Source of the DNA: Hypericum androsaemum
Lineage: Eukaryota > Streptophyta > Magnoliopsida > Malpighiales > Hypericaceae
Length of the DNA stretch: 64,000 nucleotides
Reading direction: 5' to 3'
Assembly (NCBI GenBank): GCA_963995505.1
Contig: OZ023199.1
Coordinates: 1,736,001-1,800,000 of the forward strand
Both the position numbers and the translations under genes were made by a program. The notes under the pieces are model-generated. The model was not told the origin of the DNA. It made no database searches and saw nothing but the letters and a program-made list of their open reading frames with translations. Numbering within the stretch: position 1 is the stretch's first letter; the number at the start of each line of letters is the position of its first letter. Below are positions 10,763 to 22,123 of the stretch, in pieces.

Positions 10763-12330
10763 TGGGAAGGAGGAGGAGCAGAACTGGTAACAATTAATTT
10801 AAGTTAAATATATATTTTTTATGTCATATTGATGAACCAGTTCGTTTTTTTGCCCAGACAATGATGCTGCAGGGAGATGATTAGAAGGAATGGAGCAAGG
10901 GAATCTGAAGTTGGAAACTACCCTCTTGTGCAATTAAATTTACACATTTTATAATGACTGTATTAATTATGCTGTAAACATTGATATATGATAAACCATA
11001 AAATGTTTATTTAAAATCTCTACAATGATCTTTGGATTTATTGACAATGGGCAATTTCAAGCCCTGTGTTTACAATTTATTACGGTCATTTTCAGTAAAC
11101 CACACCCATATCCAATCTACTACATCCCGATGTATATAATCTAAATTTTTTCAATCGGTATTCAATTAACGCATGCTTAGTTTGTCCTCATCAGACTCAG
11201 CCTCAGCCTCAGCCACAAATAAAGATTTGTTTAGTTTGTGTAGAAAAATTGTCTACTTATTTTTTTTAAGATTCGTTTTTCCGCTGCTTTAAGGCTGAAT
11301 TGGGCCCATACTAGGCCCGGGCCTTGCGATGGTTATATAAAGAGGGGTCTGCTTTGCGATGCAGGAGGAAGAAGGACGGGGGACGGGGGGATGGATTTAA
11401 AGCTGTTGTTGCAAACTTACGAGTCGATTGTGTAGTTTGATTTTTTACTGATATTATCAGATAACAATGAAAGGGGGGATTAAAAAAAAAGAAGAAAGCA
11501 ATTACTCAATCCAGATTGAGAGTTCAAAATTATTAATTTTGACATCTTCAAATATCAGTTAGCATTTTTTTTGGTCAATAAAATCAGTTAACATTTACCA
11601 TTGATAAAAGAAGGAAAATCTCTCGAATATATGGAATAGAAGTAGGGATAATATTTAGAGCCTTATCTTCAAGATTTACAGGTTTTGTCAACTAATATTA
11701 AATTGATGAGGGTATAGATATGAATCTGTACAATCATGTACGACGGTTATTTATCAGAATGGTAAGGACATAGTTGATACCAAATATTATAAATAATATA
11801 TTAATTATATAATACGGAATTCTCATCTTACCCTAACCAATTTTAAATTTTTATTTACTTTTTTGATTTCTTTATAATAATTTATTTAATAAACGAATTA
11901 ATTGTAGTCACATTTTTAAATTTTTTTTTCATATTTGCTAAGAATTAAATGTCAAATTTTTTTTTAAAATTAAATCTGCGTGTCATTCTTATTCAATTTT
12001 TAAGAATTCGGATCCTAAAAATCTGTTTTTTTTAATTAATGCCTGCTGCTTGATTATAATACGAATCTTTTTTTTTGAGAGAGATTATAATACGAATCTT
12101 ACCTTTGACCATATCAAAAACCTCATGGCAATTCGCAAAATCAAACGCAATTAATCATCTCTTAAGGGGTCCAGGTTGGACATAACCAGGCGATATAATA
12201 GTCCAACCTCATAAGATTATGAGCAGCAACGACCCAGCGACCCAGAAGCTTTTAATTCCTTCCACGCGATAAGTTAAATCTTCAAAATAAATAAAGGACA
12301 AAAAAATCGTAAGAGAGAGAAGAAGAACAA
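10763..12330. other. Shared downstream block and SPT4 5' flank
   Basis: Equivalent to 7090-8721. From about 12040 it is the 5' flank of SPT4 (cctttgaccatatcaaaaac and ttaattccttcc are shared with 8510-8640). No open gene is recognised. Confidence 0.6.
11301..11358 (+). promoter_or_regulatory. Promoter-like cluster: site II motifs plus TATA
   Basis: tgggcccata and aggcccgggcc are followed by tatataaag at 11334 and a short ATG frame at 11359 that stops within about 20 codons. It looks like a real core promoter now lacking a coding gene. Site II (TGGGCC) motifs are typical of plant housekeeping promoters. Confidence 0.4.
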
Positions 12331-12338
12331 GAAGAGAG

Positions 12339-13033
12339 TAGGGGTGAGGAACTGTCGGTGGCCCGGTGTTTGACACATTATTGCCACCGAAATCGAAGGG
12401 AAAAAAATTCTGAAAGAGTGACCGACGGTGTCGCGGTATGGATGTTCGTTGACGGTGCGTCGGTCTGGCGGTGTGGAAAGCGGGTCATCGGGTCGGCGGT
12501 TTGGTCGAATTCTGAAAGATGACGTCGCGTTCACTCCGAGATCTGAGCCGCGGCGGTTATCGCGAGCTTGATGAAGACGAAAGGAAGACGATGCTACGGC
12601 GGTTATCGCGAGCTTGATGAAGAAGGAGCAAGCTAAATAGAAGCGGTTAAAAATGTGTGGACAAGATAGCAAGCCAAGTCCTAGCTAGACTAGAAACTAA
12701 AACTTAAGTTACTGGGCCTAAGTCATGTTACAACTAAGTTCTTCTTCTTCGTGAACAACAGGAGTAAAATGACCAAGTAGCTCCATTAGGGGAAGAGGAG
12801 AACCAGGTGGTGGCGATGGGTTGAAGCGGGTGCGGCGACGGTAGGTTGAAGCTGGTGGCGATGGGTTTTGTTCGGTGTATTGGTCTCACGGGTTCGTCAA
12901 GAAATGACACCGAACGAACACCGATGAAGTCGGTTTAATAGCAAAACCAACCCACGACACCGTTTTTACGGTCGGTTTGATTTTCGGCGGGTTGTCGGGT
13001 TTGCGGTTTTAGTCGAGTTTATCCTCACCCCTG
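12339..13033. mobile_element. hAT-like non-autonomous transposon in SPT4 5' UTR
   Basis: The 695-bp element has termini taggggtgagga and, in reverse complement, caggggtgagga (11 of 12 match). It is flanked by a perfect 8-bp duplication, gaagagag (12331-12338 and 13034-13041). Eight-base duplications and such ends are characteristic of the hAT superfamily. The duplicated SPT4 5' end at 8700-8724 shows the empty site. There is no transposase; the interior is GC-richer than its surroundings, with repeated cggtttggtcg/gtcggtttg words. It ends 9 bp before the SPT4 ATG. Confidence 0.92.
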
Positions 13034-13042
13034 GAAGAGAGT

Positions 13043-14390
13043 ATGGGAAGCCAACAACCGGCGGAAATTCCGACCAGCTTCGGCCAGGAGCTAAGGGCCT
13101 GTCTCCGGTACCGCCTCGTCAAAACCTACGATCAGGTCAATTCCCGTTATGCCCCTCTATCTCTATCTCTCGGAGTATCTCTCGGAGTAGCGAGTTTTTC
13201 ATGAATTAGGGATTAGGGTTTATGGGAGATGACCTAGATTGGGGGATTGCTTCGATTTTAATTGTTCGTGGAAGTTTAGGGAGTTGCGTCGCGAGAATTG
13301 CTCCTTGTTTTAGGCGGAGGGATTAGGGATTAGGGTTTGGTGGGGAATGACCTAGATTGAGAATTTGTTTCGATTTTGATTGTTTGTGGCAGTTTAGGGA
13401 ATCTGGATGCGAGAACTGCCCCTTCTTTCAGATGGAGCTAGATCACGAACGCGCTGTTGAATGTACCACCCCCAATTTCACCGGGTATAGTTTTCGCCTT
13501 TGCTCTGTTTCTTTACGAGTACGAATGTTGTACCTAGTGTTTGCGAGTTTGGATTGCTGTTCAATGCATCAGGTGTTTTTTTTGGCGCAGGATCATATCT
13601 GTTATGGATCCAAGCAGAAGCTGAGCTGCTCGGTGGCTAAGAATTGGTACGTTTCTCTCTTTTTTTTTGTGTTTTTATCTCGAAAAGAATTTTCTGGTTT
13701 TTGTGTTCCTTGCTTAAACGGTGTGGAAGGCAGAAGTGATGTTCTGAATGATGAACTATCCTGTGAATTAGAATGTGGCTAAGCATAATCACAGCTTTGA
13801 ATGTTCCTGTCGAGTTGAAGATCTCTATGCTCAGGCTGTTGTGTTGTATCTGTGCAGGAAAGTTTGTCCCTGGTTGTTACACTCTTGCAGTCTCGGAGAC
13901 TCTTCCTGATGATCTGCTGGTTCAAACTCTTTTTCAACTTAAGCTTTTTAATATGTGATTGCAAATTGTTAGGCTGTTGTATTCTGCACAAGCAAGTTGT
14001 ATGTCAGACCCTTAGATAGTGGGGATCCTTCTGTATCCTATTCTCTTCTAGGTCTGTATATTTTCCCTGGCACCCTTTCTTGGAAAGGATTAAGCAATCA
14101 GTAGCAGAGTTTTAGTGTTTAATGTGGCAGTACAAAATGATTTAGACTGAAACTGTGGCTCTCTGTTATGCTAGCTTCGGTAAGATTCTTGTTATTCGGC
14201 ATAAAGAGGTTTTGATACAGATGCTGTCATGTTATGTACATTGTTTGAACTTTCCATCTGTTTTATCATAATGGATTGCTTTTCATGCCCTCAATGACTG
14301 GTTTCTGACAATTATTTCTTGCTGAACCCACTCCTCCAGACGATATGCGATGATGAGCGCGTCCAGTACATTCCACCGAAACGAGCATAA
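13043..14390 (+). pseudogene. SPT4: Transcription elongation factor SPT4, probably inactivated
   Basis: SPT4 pairs with SPT5 to form the DSIF elongation factor on RNA polymerase II. Five exons are readable: 13043-13135, 13393-13484, 13591-13646, 13858-13919 and 14340-14390. They cover the whole family length of about 116 codons, from MGSQQPAEIPTSFG through FRESGCENCPFF and FVPGCYTLAVSE to VQYIPPKRA. Two lesions stand out. Codon 23 is Tyr (TAC) where the CxxC zinc finger needs Cys, and codon 73 is TGA where the family has Trp (SRSWAARW). All splice sites remain GT-AG, so decay is recent. The 5' UTR carries a transposon. Assembly error is the alternative for the point lesions. Confidence 0.88.
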
Positions 14391-15831
14391 GAGTTTCCTG
14401 ATGATGGAGATGTCTGTAAGACTCCGAATGTTGCTGACATGTTACTACTTGAGCTGCCTGTGGTGGTAAAAAACTTGCATGATTACCTTGCAAAGTGAAC
14501 ATTAATGTACTTAGATTACCTTGCAAAGTACTCACAATTTGGAGCCGAACTTCCCCTTTTTTTTCTATTTTTTCTGGCTCCTGGCTTTTCTATTTTTCCA
14601 TGATTTGGTAAATGTTAACATTGCATCTAGGTATATGGCTCAGGTATGTGCCTTAAACAAAATCACATGTAGGTATAGGATATGGAATTAGACAAACAAA
14701 CAAGGTTTCTAATAGGTAACGCTTCGTTCCCTACCGTAGATTTCTCACAAGTTATAAAGATGCGGTTGCAATCTCGTATTATTACGAGGGAATTTGACAC
14801 CCGGGGGTTCGTTGTACAGATTACAGTTTGGTGGAATAAAAATTAATAAAAAAAAGAGGTTTCTAATAGGTGGAAAGCGTATGCTTTGAAAATTCTTCCA
14901 CCCGCCACGTTTCCCATCTTATTCGTAGCGGAGAAAAGAAGTCTGTCCGGAAAAGAATCGAAACCGCATGAATCTACTTTTTCCCCTGAGAGGTGGACCC
15001 CACGTTTAGGTTTCTAGAAGGTGCTCGCAAAACGGTGGGCGAGCACGCGGAAAAACGACAGACAAAACCCCCTCAGAAGTGCCGTGGTAGAGCGTCTCTT
15101 GGTGTTTATGTAGGGTTTAAACGTGCCTTTGATGTCATCTACCACTAGCCGACCAGAAGCCTTTGACTAATATCATTCAAATTGTTTGTACCCAACTCGA
15201 GTGTTTCTTTCTGCTCATTGAAGATACATTATTATAAATTTAAATTTGAGTTAAATATATTTAAATTTGGATCGAATTATAAAAAAGCGTGATGGTATTT
15301 TTAGTTTTTTACACAGAAAATAGAAAATCTGAAATAAAGACATGAAATAAAAATTTGGAGCCCACCGTTCCGTTGCTTAAAAAAATCCAATTTAATGGTT
15401 TTGCGGAACTAGGTATATAACTAAAATGCATCTCCATGGTTTCTAGTATGATTGACTATTCACGTGGTGTGACTTGATTAGCAAAAATAATTGACTCTAA
15501 AGTATTTGATTAAATATAAAAATTACAATAAATGCGAACCCTTTCTCTGTGCAAGGAAAAGAATCGTTCTCCTCAATAGTTATTAGTCATTACGGGACCC
15601 ACTAATCTTTACTCACATTATACGTTCCATGATTTAATTTATTGTCAATTTATGCCAAGTGAGATACGATCCGAGATGCACTGCCTTATTAAAAACCAAA
15701 GACAGAAAAAGAAAGCAACTAAAGTAGAGCCGCAAAGGGTAGATTTACTTACAAGGGTCGGAAACGGTGGATTTCTTTCGCAACAAGCAAAACCCAAACA
15801 AAAACCGACACCACTGATCAAACAAACAGCT
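14391..15831. other. Intergenic, no gene seen
   Basis: SPT4 3' flank, then AT-rich sequence with short frames only. No family recognised. Confidence 0.6.
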
Positions 15832-16301
15832 CCACTGTGGTGGGTCTGGATTGAGCACGGAGTGAAGGAATCGATTCCGTACGGTTTGGAGTGAAGGGGG
15901 ATCGCAGTGGCAAGCGTAGTTATGTGATAATGGCAAGTGCAGTTATGTGATAATGGCAAGCGCAGTTATGTGATAATGGCATGTGTATTTTGTGACAGTG
16001 GCAAGTCCCGTTGATGATAATGGCGCGCGTGGTTTTTTTCATTTTGGTCCCCCATATTTTAGCATTTTTGCAAAAAGGTCACACTGGCATGCGTAGTTAT
16101 GTGATAGTGGCATGCGCAGTTATGTGATACTGGCATGCGCAGTCACGTGATAATGGCATTTGTATCCGGCCTGCGTTTGTGCGTGGCTTTTTTCATTTTG
16201 GTCCCGAAATTTTAGCGCGTTTGCAAAAAAGTCCCCGCGTGTCTTCATTCCGAACGGTTCGGAATCTTAGCATTCCGTGCCCAATCCAGACCCCACTGTG
16301 G
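15832..16301. mobile_element. TIR element (about 470 bp) with internal minisatellite
   Basis: The left arm starts ccactgtggtgggtctgga and runs on through gagcacgg. The right arm, reverse-complemented, starts ccacagtggggtctggattg and runs on through ggcacgg. The imperfect inverted match covers about 50 bp at each end. The two halves also share ttttcattttggtccc and agcatttttgcaaaaaggtc-like words. No transposase and no clear target duplication. Confidence 0.65.
15905..16170. repeat. 23-bp minisatellite
   Basis: The unit ataatggcaagcgcagttatgtg repeats with variants at 15905-16040 and again at 16081-16165, separated by spacer, all inside the TIR element above. Confidence 0.8.
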
Positions 16302-16331
16302 TTAGGTTTTTCTTGGTTGATACTTGTAGTA

Positions 16332-16434
16332 TTCGGACAATTAGCACATAAATAGTCTAATTTTGAGTCGAATATGACCTTCAAATGTCATATTTGACTC
16401 GAAATTAGATTACTTGATGTACTAATTGTCCGAA
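16332..16434. mobile_element. Hairpin MITE (103 bp)
   Basis: A near-palindrome: ttcggacaattag at the start pairs with ctaattgtccgaa at the end, and gagtcgaatatgac pairs with gtcatatttgactc in the middle. Transcribed, it would fold as one long hairpin. Confidence 0.75.
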
Positions 16435-16625
16435 CATGGTTATATTTTAAGAAAAAATTCATTTTAGTACCTTATGGTATCAACGATTATCAATTGGGTA
16501 CCCTGTGATTTTAGACCCATCAAACCAATCCAATTTTTTTCAATTTTTTTTACTTAGAGGACCTGGGTCTGATTTTTTGCGCAAACGACATCGATTTGAA
16601 GACTACTTGAAGCGCCACGTGGTAG

Positions 16626-17545
16626 TGGGGATGGCAATGGGCAGGATCCGGGTAGGATCTATAGGACCCAGATCCTTACCCTCTTTTTAAATGGTGGAAC
16701 CAAATCCTTACCCTTATCCTCTTTAAAAATAAGGATTCGGGCAGGATCTGGATCCTAAAAAATCGGGCAGGATCAGGGCGACCCGCGGGTCCGTATTTTT
16801 TTAAATATATTTAATTTTTAAAAATTAAATTATCTTTTTATAGTTTTCAAATAGCAATGTGACGTTTTCATTCATTAAACATATCAATACAAAGAAACCA
16901 AAAAAACAAATAAAAAAAAGTTGAAGTTGGGTAAGTTAAAATTGAGAATTTGGTTTGTAATTTTTGCTGCTATTACTTGGGGCATGTGGCTGCTTCGTAA
17001 TGGTATTATCTTCAATGAGGCGAGGTACGATAATGAGTTTCTCTGTATTTTGTACTCTTTCATGTCCAATAGTGGATCCTTTGAACGGATGCCTTGATCA
17101 TTCACAATCAATCGCTGATCACTTTCTTGATTGCCTACAAGAATTTATAGGTCCCTCTTTTTTACCTCTTGAGGTTGAGGGAACGTTTTGGTCGGGGTGG
17201 GGTTATAATTGATGTAATATCGGGCCCCTTTATCTTATCTTTCCTTTTGCGCTTCCTCTGTTTTGAACTTTTGTTTTAATAAAAAATATTTACCTACCAA
17301 TAAAATTGAGAATTTGTATTATGTCTAATAATTAATATACATGTATATTATTTTAATATTAATTAAAAAAATTCGGGTAGGATCAGGGCAGGATCCTATA
17401 GATCCATACCCATGCCCTTATCCTTTTAAAATATCAGGATCCGGGCAGGATCAGGGTCTAGACCCGGTCAAAGTCAACGGGTCTTGGACCCTTCGGGTCT
17501 GGATCAGGGTAGACCCTCAGGATAAGGGTCTAATTGCCATCCCTA
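16626..17545. mobile_element. hAT-like element (920 bp) with nested LINE
   Basis: The ends are tggggatggcaat and (reverse) tagggatggcaat, flanked by a perfect 8-bp duplication cgtggtag (16618-16625, 17546-17553). Subterminal regions are rich in ggatccgggcaggatc-type repeats in both orientations. A LINE 3' fragment lies inside (16953-17300). Without it the element is about 560 bp. No transposase. Confidence 0.92.
16953..17300 (+). mobile_element. 5'-truncated LINE 3' fragment
   Basis: Flanked by a 16-bp duplication taaaattgagaatttg (16937-16952, 17301-17316), as expected of target-primed reverse transcription. Translation near 16955-17050 gives WGMWLLRNGIIFNEARYDN, typical of the segment after the zf-RVT domain of plant LINE reverse transcriptases. 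It ends in ttttaataaaaaatatttacct, a usual plant LINE 3' end, without a long poly(A). Confidence 0.85.
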
Positions 17546-17553
17546 CGTGGTAG

Positions 17554-17885
17554 TAAGATTAGTCATGCTGACGTGGTGGTGAGTAAATTACCAAATTAGT
17601 ATCAAATTTATTAATAATTTCTTAAAATACCCTATATATATTTAAAAGGAAAAATTTATTGATTATTACTTGAGTATCTTGTGATTTTAAATCTATCGAA
17701 TCAATCCAACTTATTTTAATTTTAGGTCAGGTTAGCGAACTAGTGAGAGAACTATCTTCCTCTCCCCTCCTCCCTCCTGTAAGATATTTAGTTTACACAG
17801 CCACCAACCCCCTACCACGTGCTCCATTCCCTTGAGCCCTCAAAGAAGAAGAAGAAGAAGAAGAAGAAGAGAGAGGAGAAGAAAA
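17554..17885 (+). promoter_or_regulatory. Pyruvate kinase 5' flank
   Basis: Sequence at about 17655-17735 is a diverged direct repeat of 16475-16560 (tgtgattttaaatctatcgaatcaatcca vs tgtgattttagacccatcaaaccaatcca), bracketing the hAT-like element. The probable 5' UTR ends in a (GAA)n tract at 17843-17870. No clear TATA. Confidence 0.45.
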
Positions 17886-20142
17886 ATGGCGAACATAAAC
17901 ATAGAGGGGATACTAAAGGGGGACGGTATAGAAGGGAAGGTGCCGAGGACGAAGATAGTGTGCACTCTGGGGCCCGCGTCGAGGTCGGTGGAGATGATCG
18001 AGAAGCTCCTCCGCGCCGGGATGAACGTGGCCCGCTTCAACTTCTCCCATGGGACCCACGACTACCACCAGGAGACCCTCGATAACCTCCGCGCCGCCAT
18101 GCTCTCCACCGGCATCCTCTGCGCCGTCATGCTCGATACCAAGGTTTGGATCTCCCCGTTTTTTTCAATGGCTGAAGTTTGCACGGACTTGACACAATGG
18201 GCCATGGATCTCGTTAGAACGATTGGCTCTGATAGGCTATGATTAGTTAAATTTTTCAGGCTTATAAATTAGGGCACCATAGTTGCCACTTCTGATTCTG
18301 ATGCGGGATTCTCGTTTCTCGGTGGTTGGTTAGGGGTGCCGTGTACTCTGTAGTATGTCGTAATCGAGCTGAAGTTTGCAAGAACTCGACACAACTTCAA
18401 AGGGGTCGGGTCGTACAAGCACAAGCCCATAGATCTCGTTAGAATAAAATTTTCCACACTTATATACATTATTAGCCCACCACAATTTTGTTATTTTTAA
18501 TGCGGGATTCTCTCCGATAGTTTCTCGTATGGATGCCGTGCACTCGTATTAGCTGTCGGATTATTCTGGCTCTGTAGTATGTCATTTGTTATCGGCTATT
18601 CGCTGCCCGATTTTCGAATTTTGCTGAAATAAATGAGCATGAACGCTTGCAATCAAGCAGATTTTGCTGACTCTGTCGACACAAATATGTCCTCGATGCT
18701 TTGTTTTCCTTGCATTACGCAGATGGTTAATTTGATTTTGCCAATTACCTGCTTCTTCACTTGTAGGGTCCTGAGATCCGGACAGGTTTTCTCAAGGATG
18801 GAAAACCTATTCAACTGAAGGAAGGTCAGGAAATAACTGTGACGACCGATTACGAAATCAAGGGTAACCCTGAGATGATCTCCATGAGCTACAAGAAGCT
18901 GCCTGTTGATGTGAAACCTGGGAATACCATCTTGTGTGCTGATGGGACAATCACCTTGACTGTCCTCTCCTGTGACCTACAGGGTGGAACTGTCCGGTGT
19001 CGCTGCGAGAACTCGGCCATGCTAGGTGAGAGGAAAAATGTCAATCTTCCCGGTGTTGTGGTGGATCTTCCTACGCTCACGGAGAAGGATAAGGAAGACA
19101 TCTTGAGTTGGGGTGTCCCCAACAGTATAGACATGATTGCTCTTTCATTTGTACGGAAGGGATCGGATCTTGTAACTGTGCGCAAGGCCCTTGGCCCCCA
19201 TGCCAAGCGTATTCTACTAATGTCCAAGGTGCCGGTTAATCCCATACAAAGTTTTTATCTCTGTCATTTGATCATGTGCATTGACTGTTTGCAATTAGTT
19301 GGGGACTGAACTTTGTTGTTTGGTTCTAGGTTGAGAATCAGGAAGGAGTCATAAACTTCGATGAGATCTTGCGGGAGACAGACGCCTTTATGGTTGCACG
19401 TGGTGATCTTGGTATGGAGATCCCAGTTGAGAAGATTTTCCTTGCTCAGAAGATGATGATATACAAGTGCAACCTTGCTGGCAAGCCTGTCGTCACTGCC
19501 ACTCAAATGCTCGAGTCCATGATAAAGTCCCCCCGGCCTACCCGCGCCGAAGCCACAGATGTTGCAAATGCTGTCCTTGATGGTACTGATTGTGTTATGC
19601 TTAGTGGTGAGAGTGCAGCCGGAGCTTATCCCGAGGTTGCTGTCAAAACCATGCGCCAGATATGTATCGAAGCAGAGTCATCACTCGACTATGGAGCCAT
19701 CTTCAAGGAAATGATCAGGGCAACTCCACTTCCTATGAGCCCATTGGAGAGTCTTGCATCATCAGCCGTGCGATGCGCCAACAAGGCGAAAGCAAAGCTT
19801 ATCGTGGTATTGACTCGTGGTGGAACAACTGCTAAGCTGGTCGCAAAGTACAGACCACAGGTCCCAATCTTGTCCGTGGTAGTTCCGGTCCTGACAACCG
19901 ACACATTCGACTGGTCGTGCAGCGACGAGTCACCGGCAAGGCATAGTCTGATCTACAGGGGCCTGATTCCCCTCCTTGCAGAAGGATCTGCCAAGGCTAC
20001 CGACACGGAATCAACCGAGGTGATTCTAGATGCAGCTCTGAAGTCGGCAACCGGTAAGGGTCTCTGCAAGCCAGGCGACGCCGTCGTTGCGCTCCACCGC
20101 ATCGGAACTTCCTCTGTCATCAAGATATGCTTAGTGAAGTGA
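17886..20142 (+). CDS. PK: Pyruvate kinase, cytosolic
   Basis: Converts phosphoenolpyruvate and ADP to pyruvate and ATP, the last step of glycolysis. Exons 17886-18143, 18767-19228 and 19330-20142 join in phase 0 and give 510 aa, the usual length of plant cytosolic forms; no transit peptide is apparent. Substrate and nucleotide motifs: NVARFNFSHG (near 47), MLDTKGPEIRTG (exon 1-2 joint), and LLMSKVENQEG across the exon 2-3 joint with the catalytic Lys240 and metal-binding Glu242. MVARGDLGMEIP supplies the second metal ligand, Asp266; VTATQMLESM follows. The C-terminal domain ends VIKICLVK. The ATG is preceded by a (GAA)n leader. A decayed partial copy lies at 54840-57135. Confidence 0.97.
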
Positions 20143-21475
20143 TCTCAACACGAAGAAACATCACGCACGTCGACTCGTTTCTAAGCCCATAATAGTAACA
20201 CTCGTTGTATGGAAGATTTTAGTTAGTTGCTTAGTCGTTGCTTCCCTATGTTTGGTCAAGTGATTCCTTGCGATCGGTATTTGCAGAATTAAGTTTTGGA
20301 GTTGATTTTGGCATAATGACATAATTAAGTTTTGCAGAATTAAGTTTTTGGAGTTGATTTGCAGAATCAAGTTTTGCGTTCGGTATTTGCAGAATTAAGT
20401 TTTGGAGTTATTTTGATGTATGCTGTTTTACTTTAGGAATTACAGTTAGACATAGGTCTCAAAGGTTTACTCGAATCTAGGTCTCATGGATTCAAGACCC
20501 GTTAACATATTTTAGTCGAGCAATTAGAATGTGTGCTTTAAATTTATAGAGTTAATTAATTTTATACTTACAAAGGGATAATGCTATTGCGTATTTTTGT
20601 TACGAGTGCATTATTTCTTGGTAAGTGTAATTTTGATTAATTCCATACAATTGCTTGATTGGTTGAGGAAAGCAACCAAAACATATTGACAATGGCACAT
20701 ATATGCTGATTATTAACCTGGAATATTCTGCTCCAAATTAGCCGTAGTAAAATTTTCCTTGCGCATTTTGTTTGGAAAAGAAGTTAGAGATTAAAGGAAA
20801 TGAGCAAAAAATTAGAAGGGAAGAAACTAATCGGTGAGTCAAAGAGCTTGTAGTTCAAGGACACAAAGTGTTATAAATATCTACGAGGTTCAAGATTCAA
20901 ATATTTGCATGGATTGAAAATTTTACTTAAAAAAAAACTAATCGGTGTTTGGAAATGAAATAACATAAGAGGAAATTATAATAGGTAAAAAGTTAATTTT
21001 CGTTCAAAATGATAAGACAACAAAAATCCGAGATCCATAGTTATAGTAAAGAATGATATTATAATTTCTCAAGTTAATTTTGAAATTTCTCTTTTCTCCC
21101 ACTTCTTCCCTAAATTAGAGAGAATGATTTTGTAAATTTTAGAGGAAAAAATTACACTAAAATTTTCATTGTTGTACCAAATAGAAGCTTTAAATATGAT
21201 AACAGATATAAAAAGGATCATTTGGAACCCGAAGCTTGGGAGGATCATTAAGAATCACAGGTTTTAATTCGATTATCTCTTGCAATTAACACTACAAATG
21301 TTTGCATGGAATAGATACTATTTTAAAATTTAGATTCAAATTAAGATTATAGTCATAGAAAAATCACCGTAAAAAATTACAAAAGGACACTTGAGCTGCA
21401 CTGTCATTTTATCCCTTGAAGATTTCTTATCATGCATTTCTTTCTTTTGACGTTGCGTACGTATGTCTGATGTAG
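20143..21475. other. Pyruvate kinase 3' flank and intergenic
   Basis: From 20281 to 20412 the words tttgcagaattaagttttgg and agttgatttt recur about four times in a degenerate short repeat. The remainder is AT-rich without a gene. From about 21385 the sequence parallels 39725-39815, leading into an alpha-galactosidase relic. Confidence 0.6.
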
Positions 21476-21542
21476 CACCACACGCTTGAACGACACTTTG
21501 TCCGGAACGTGACGGCCACCGTCGTGTACCATCCTTGCAAGA
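21476..21542 (+). pseudogene. Alpha-galactosidase relic 1 (last exon only)
   Basis: After a TAG acceptor the frame reads HHTLERHFVRNVTATVVYHP then CK, the last-exon sequence of an AGAL2-type GH27 enzyme. It breaks off where the family has MYxLxP. The flanks on both sides match relic 2 (39725-40040), which shows they descend from the same duplicated segment. No upstream exons are present. Confidence 0.75.
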
Positions 21543-22123
21543 AGAGACGCCATTAGGAATTCTTCTGTCGTTGTTAAGATTTTTAGTTGCTCAGTTTAGT
21601 CACCTCATGGACCTCTGGTGGTGTGTGGCAATGATTGTTCTTCATCGACATTTAGCAGAAAGCTGCTAAGAGATCCAAACACACACACAAAATTGAACCC
21701 AGAAAGTGAAATCAATAAAAGAAAAACGCTCTAGTATGTAATTAGCTATTGCAAGTAGGCACTCGATTATCCCTCAAAAAACAAAAGTAGGCATTCGATT
21801 CTTCTCTCTATTTTTGCACATTTGCTTATGGCTTACGTTACAGGCAATTATTTCCACCGATGGCTCCATCCACAGTGATGGTGTTAAAAAAATCAATTTT
21901 ACTTTTTATTTGTTATATATTTTTGGTATTCGAAAAAATACTGATCGACTAATTTAGGTTCAAGCAAGTTAAAATATTTAAAAATTGGAAAACTATCTTA
22001 ATAAGTATTTATCACCGTTTTGTTCTGAAGAACTCGAAATATCTTGATTAAATCAGAACAATTCACTCACCAGTTGATTTAAATATTTCTCTCTAAATTT
22101 ACGTTTATTAATGGAATGTCAAG

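Larger units (their letters stand above)
8818..13135 (+). repeat. Tandem duplication unit 3 (F-box 3 plus SPT4 5' end)
   Basis: Counterpart of 4810-8817. It continues past the breakpoint into the rest of SPT4, so this unit holds the original SPT4 junction and unit 2 holds the copied, truncated one. Confidence 0.85.

Noticed and set aside
12274..12672. 132-codon minus-strand frame across the SPT4 upstream region
   Set aside because: Most of it lies inside the hAT-like element and crosses its boundary; no family resemblance.
15905..16170. CRISPR-like array
   Set aside because: The 23-bp units are directly abutting with no spacers, inside a TIR element of a plant genome: a minisatellite.
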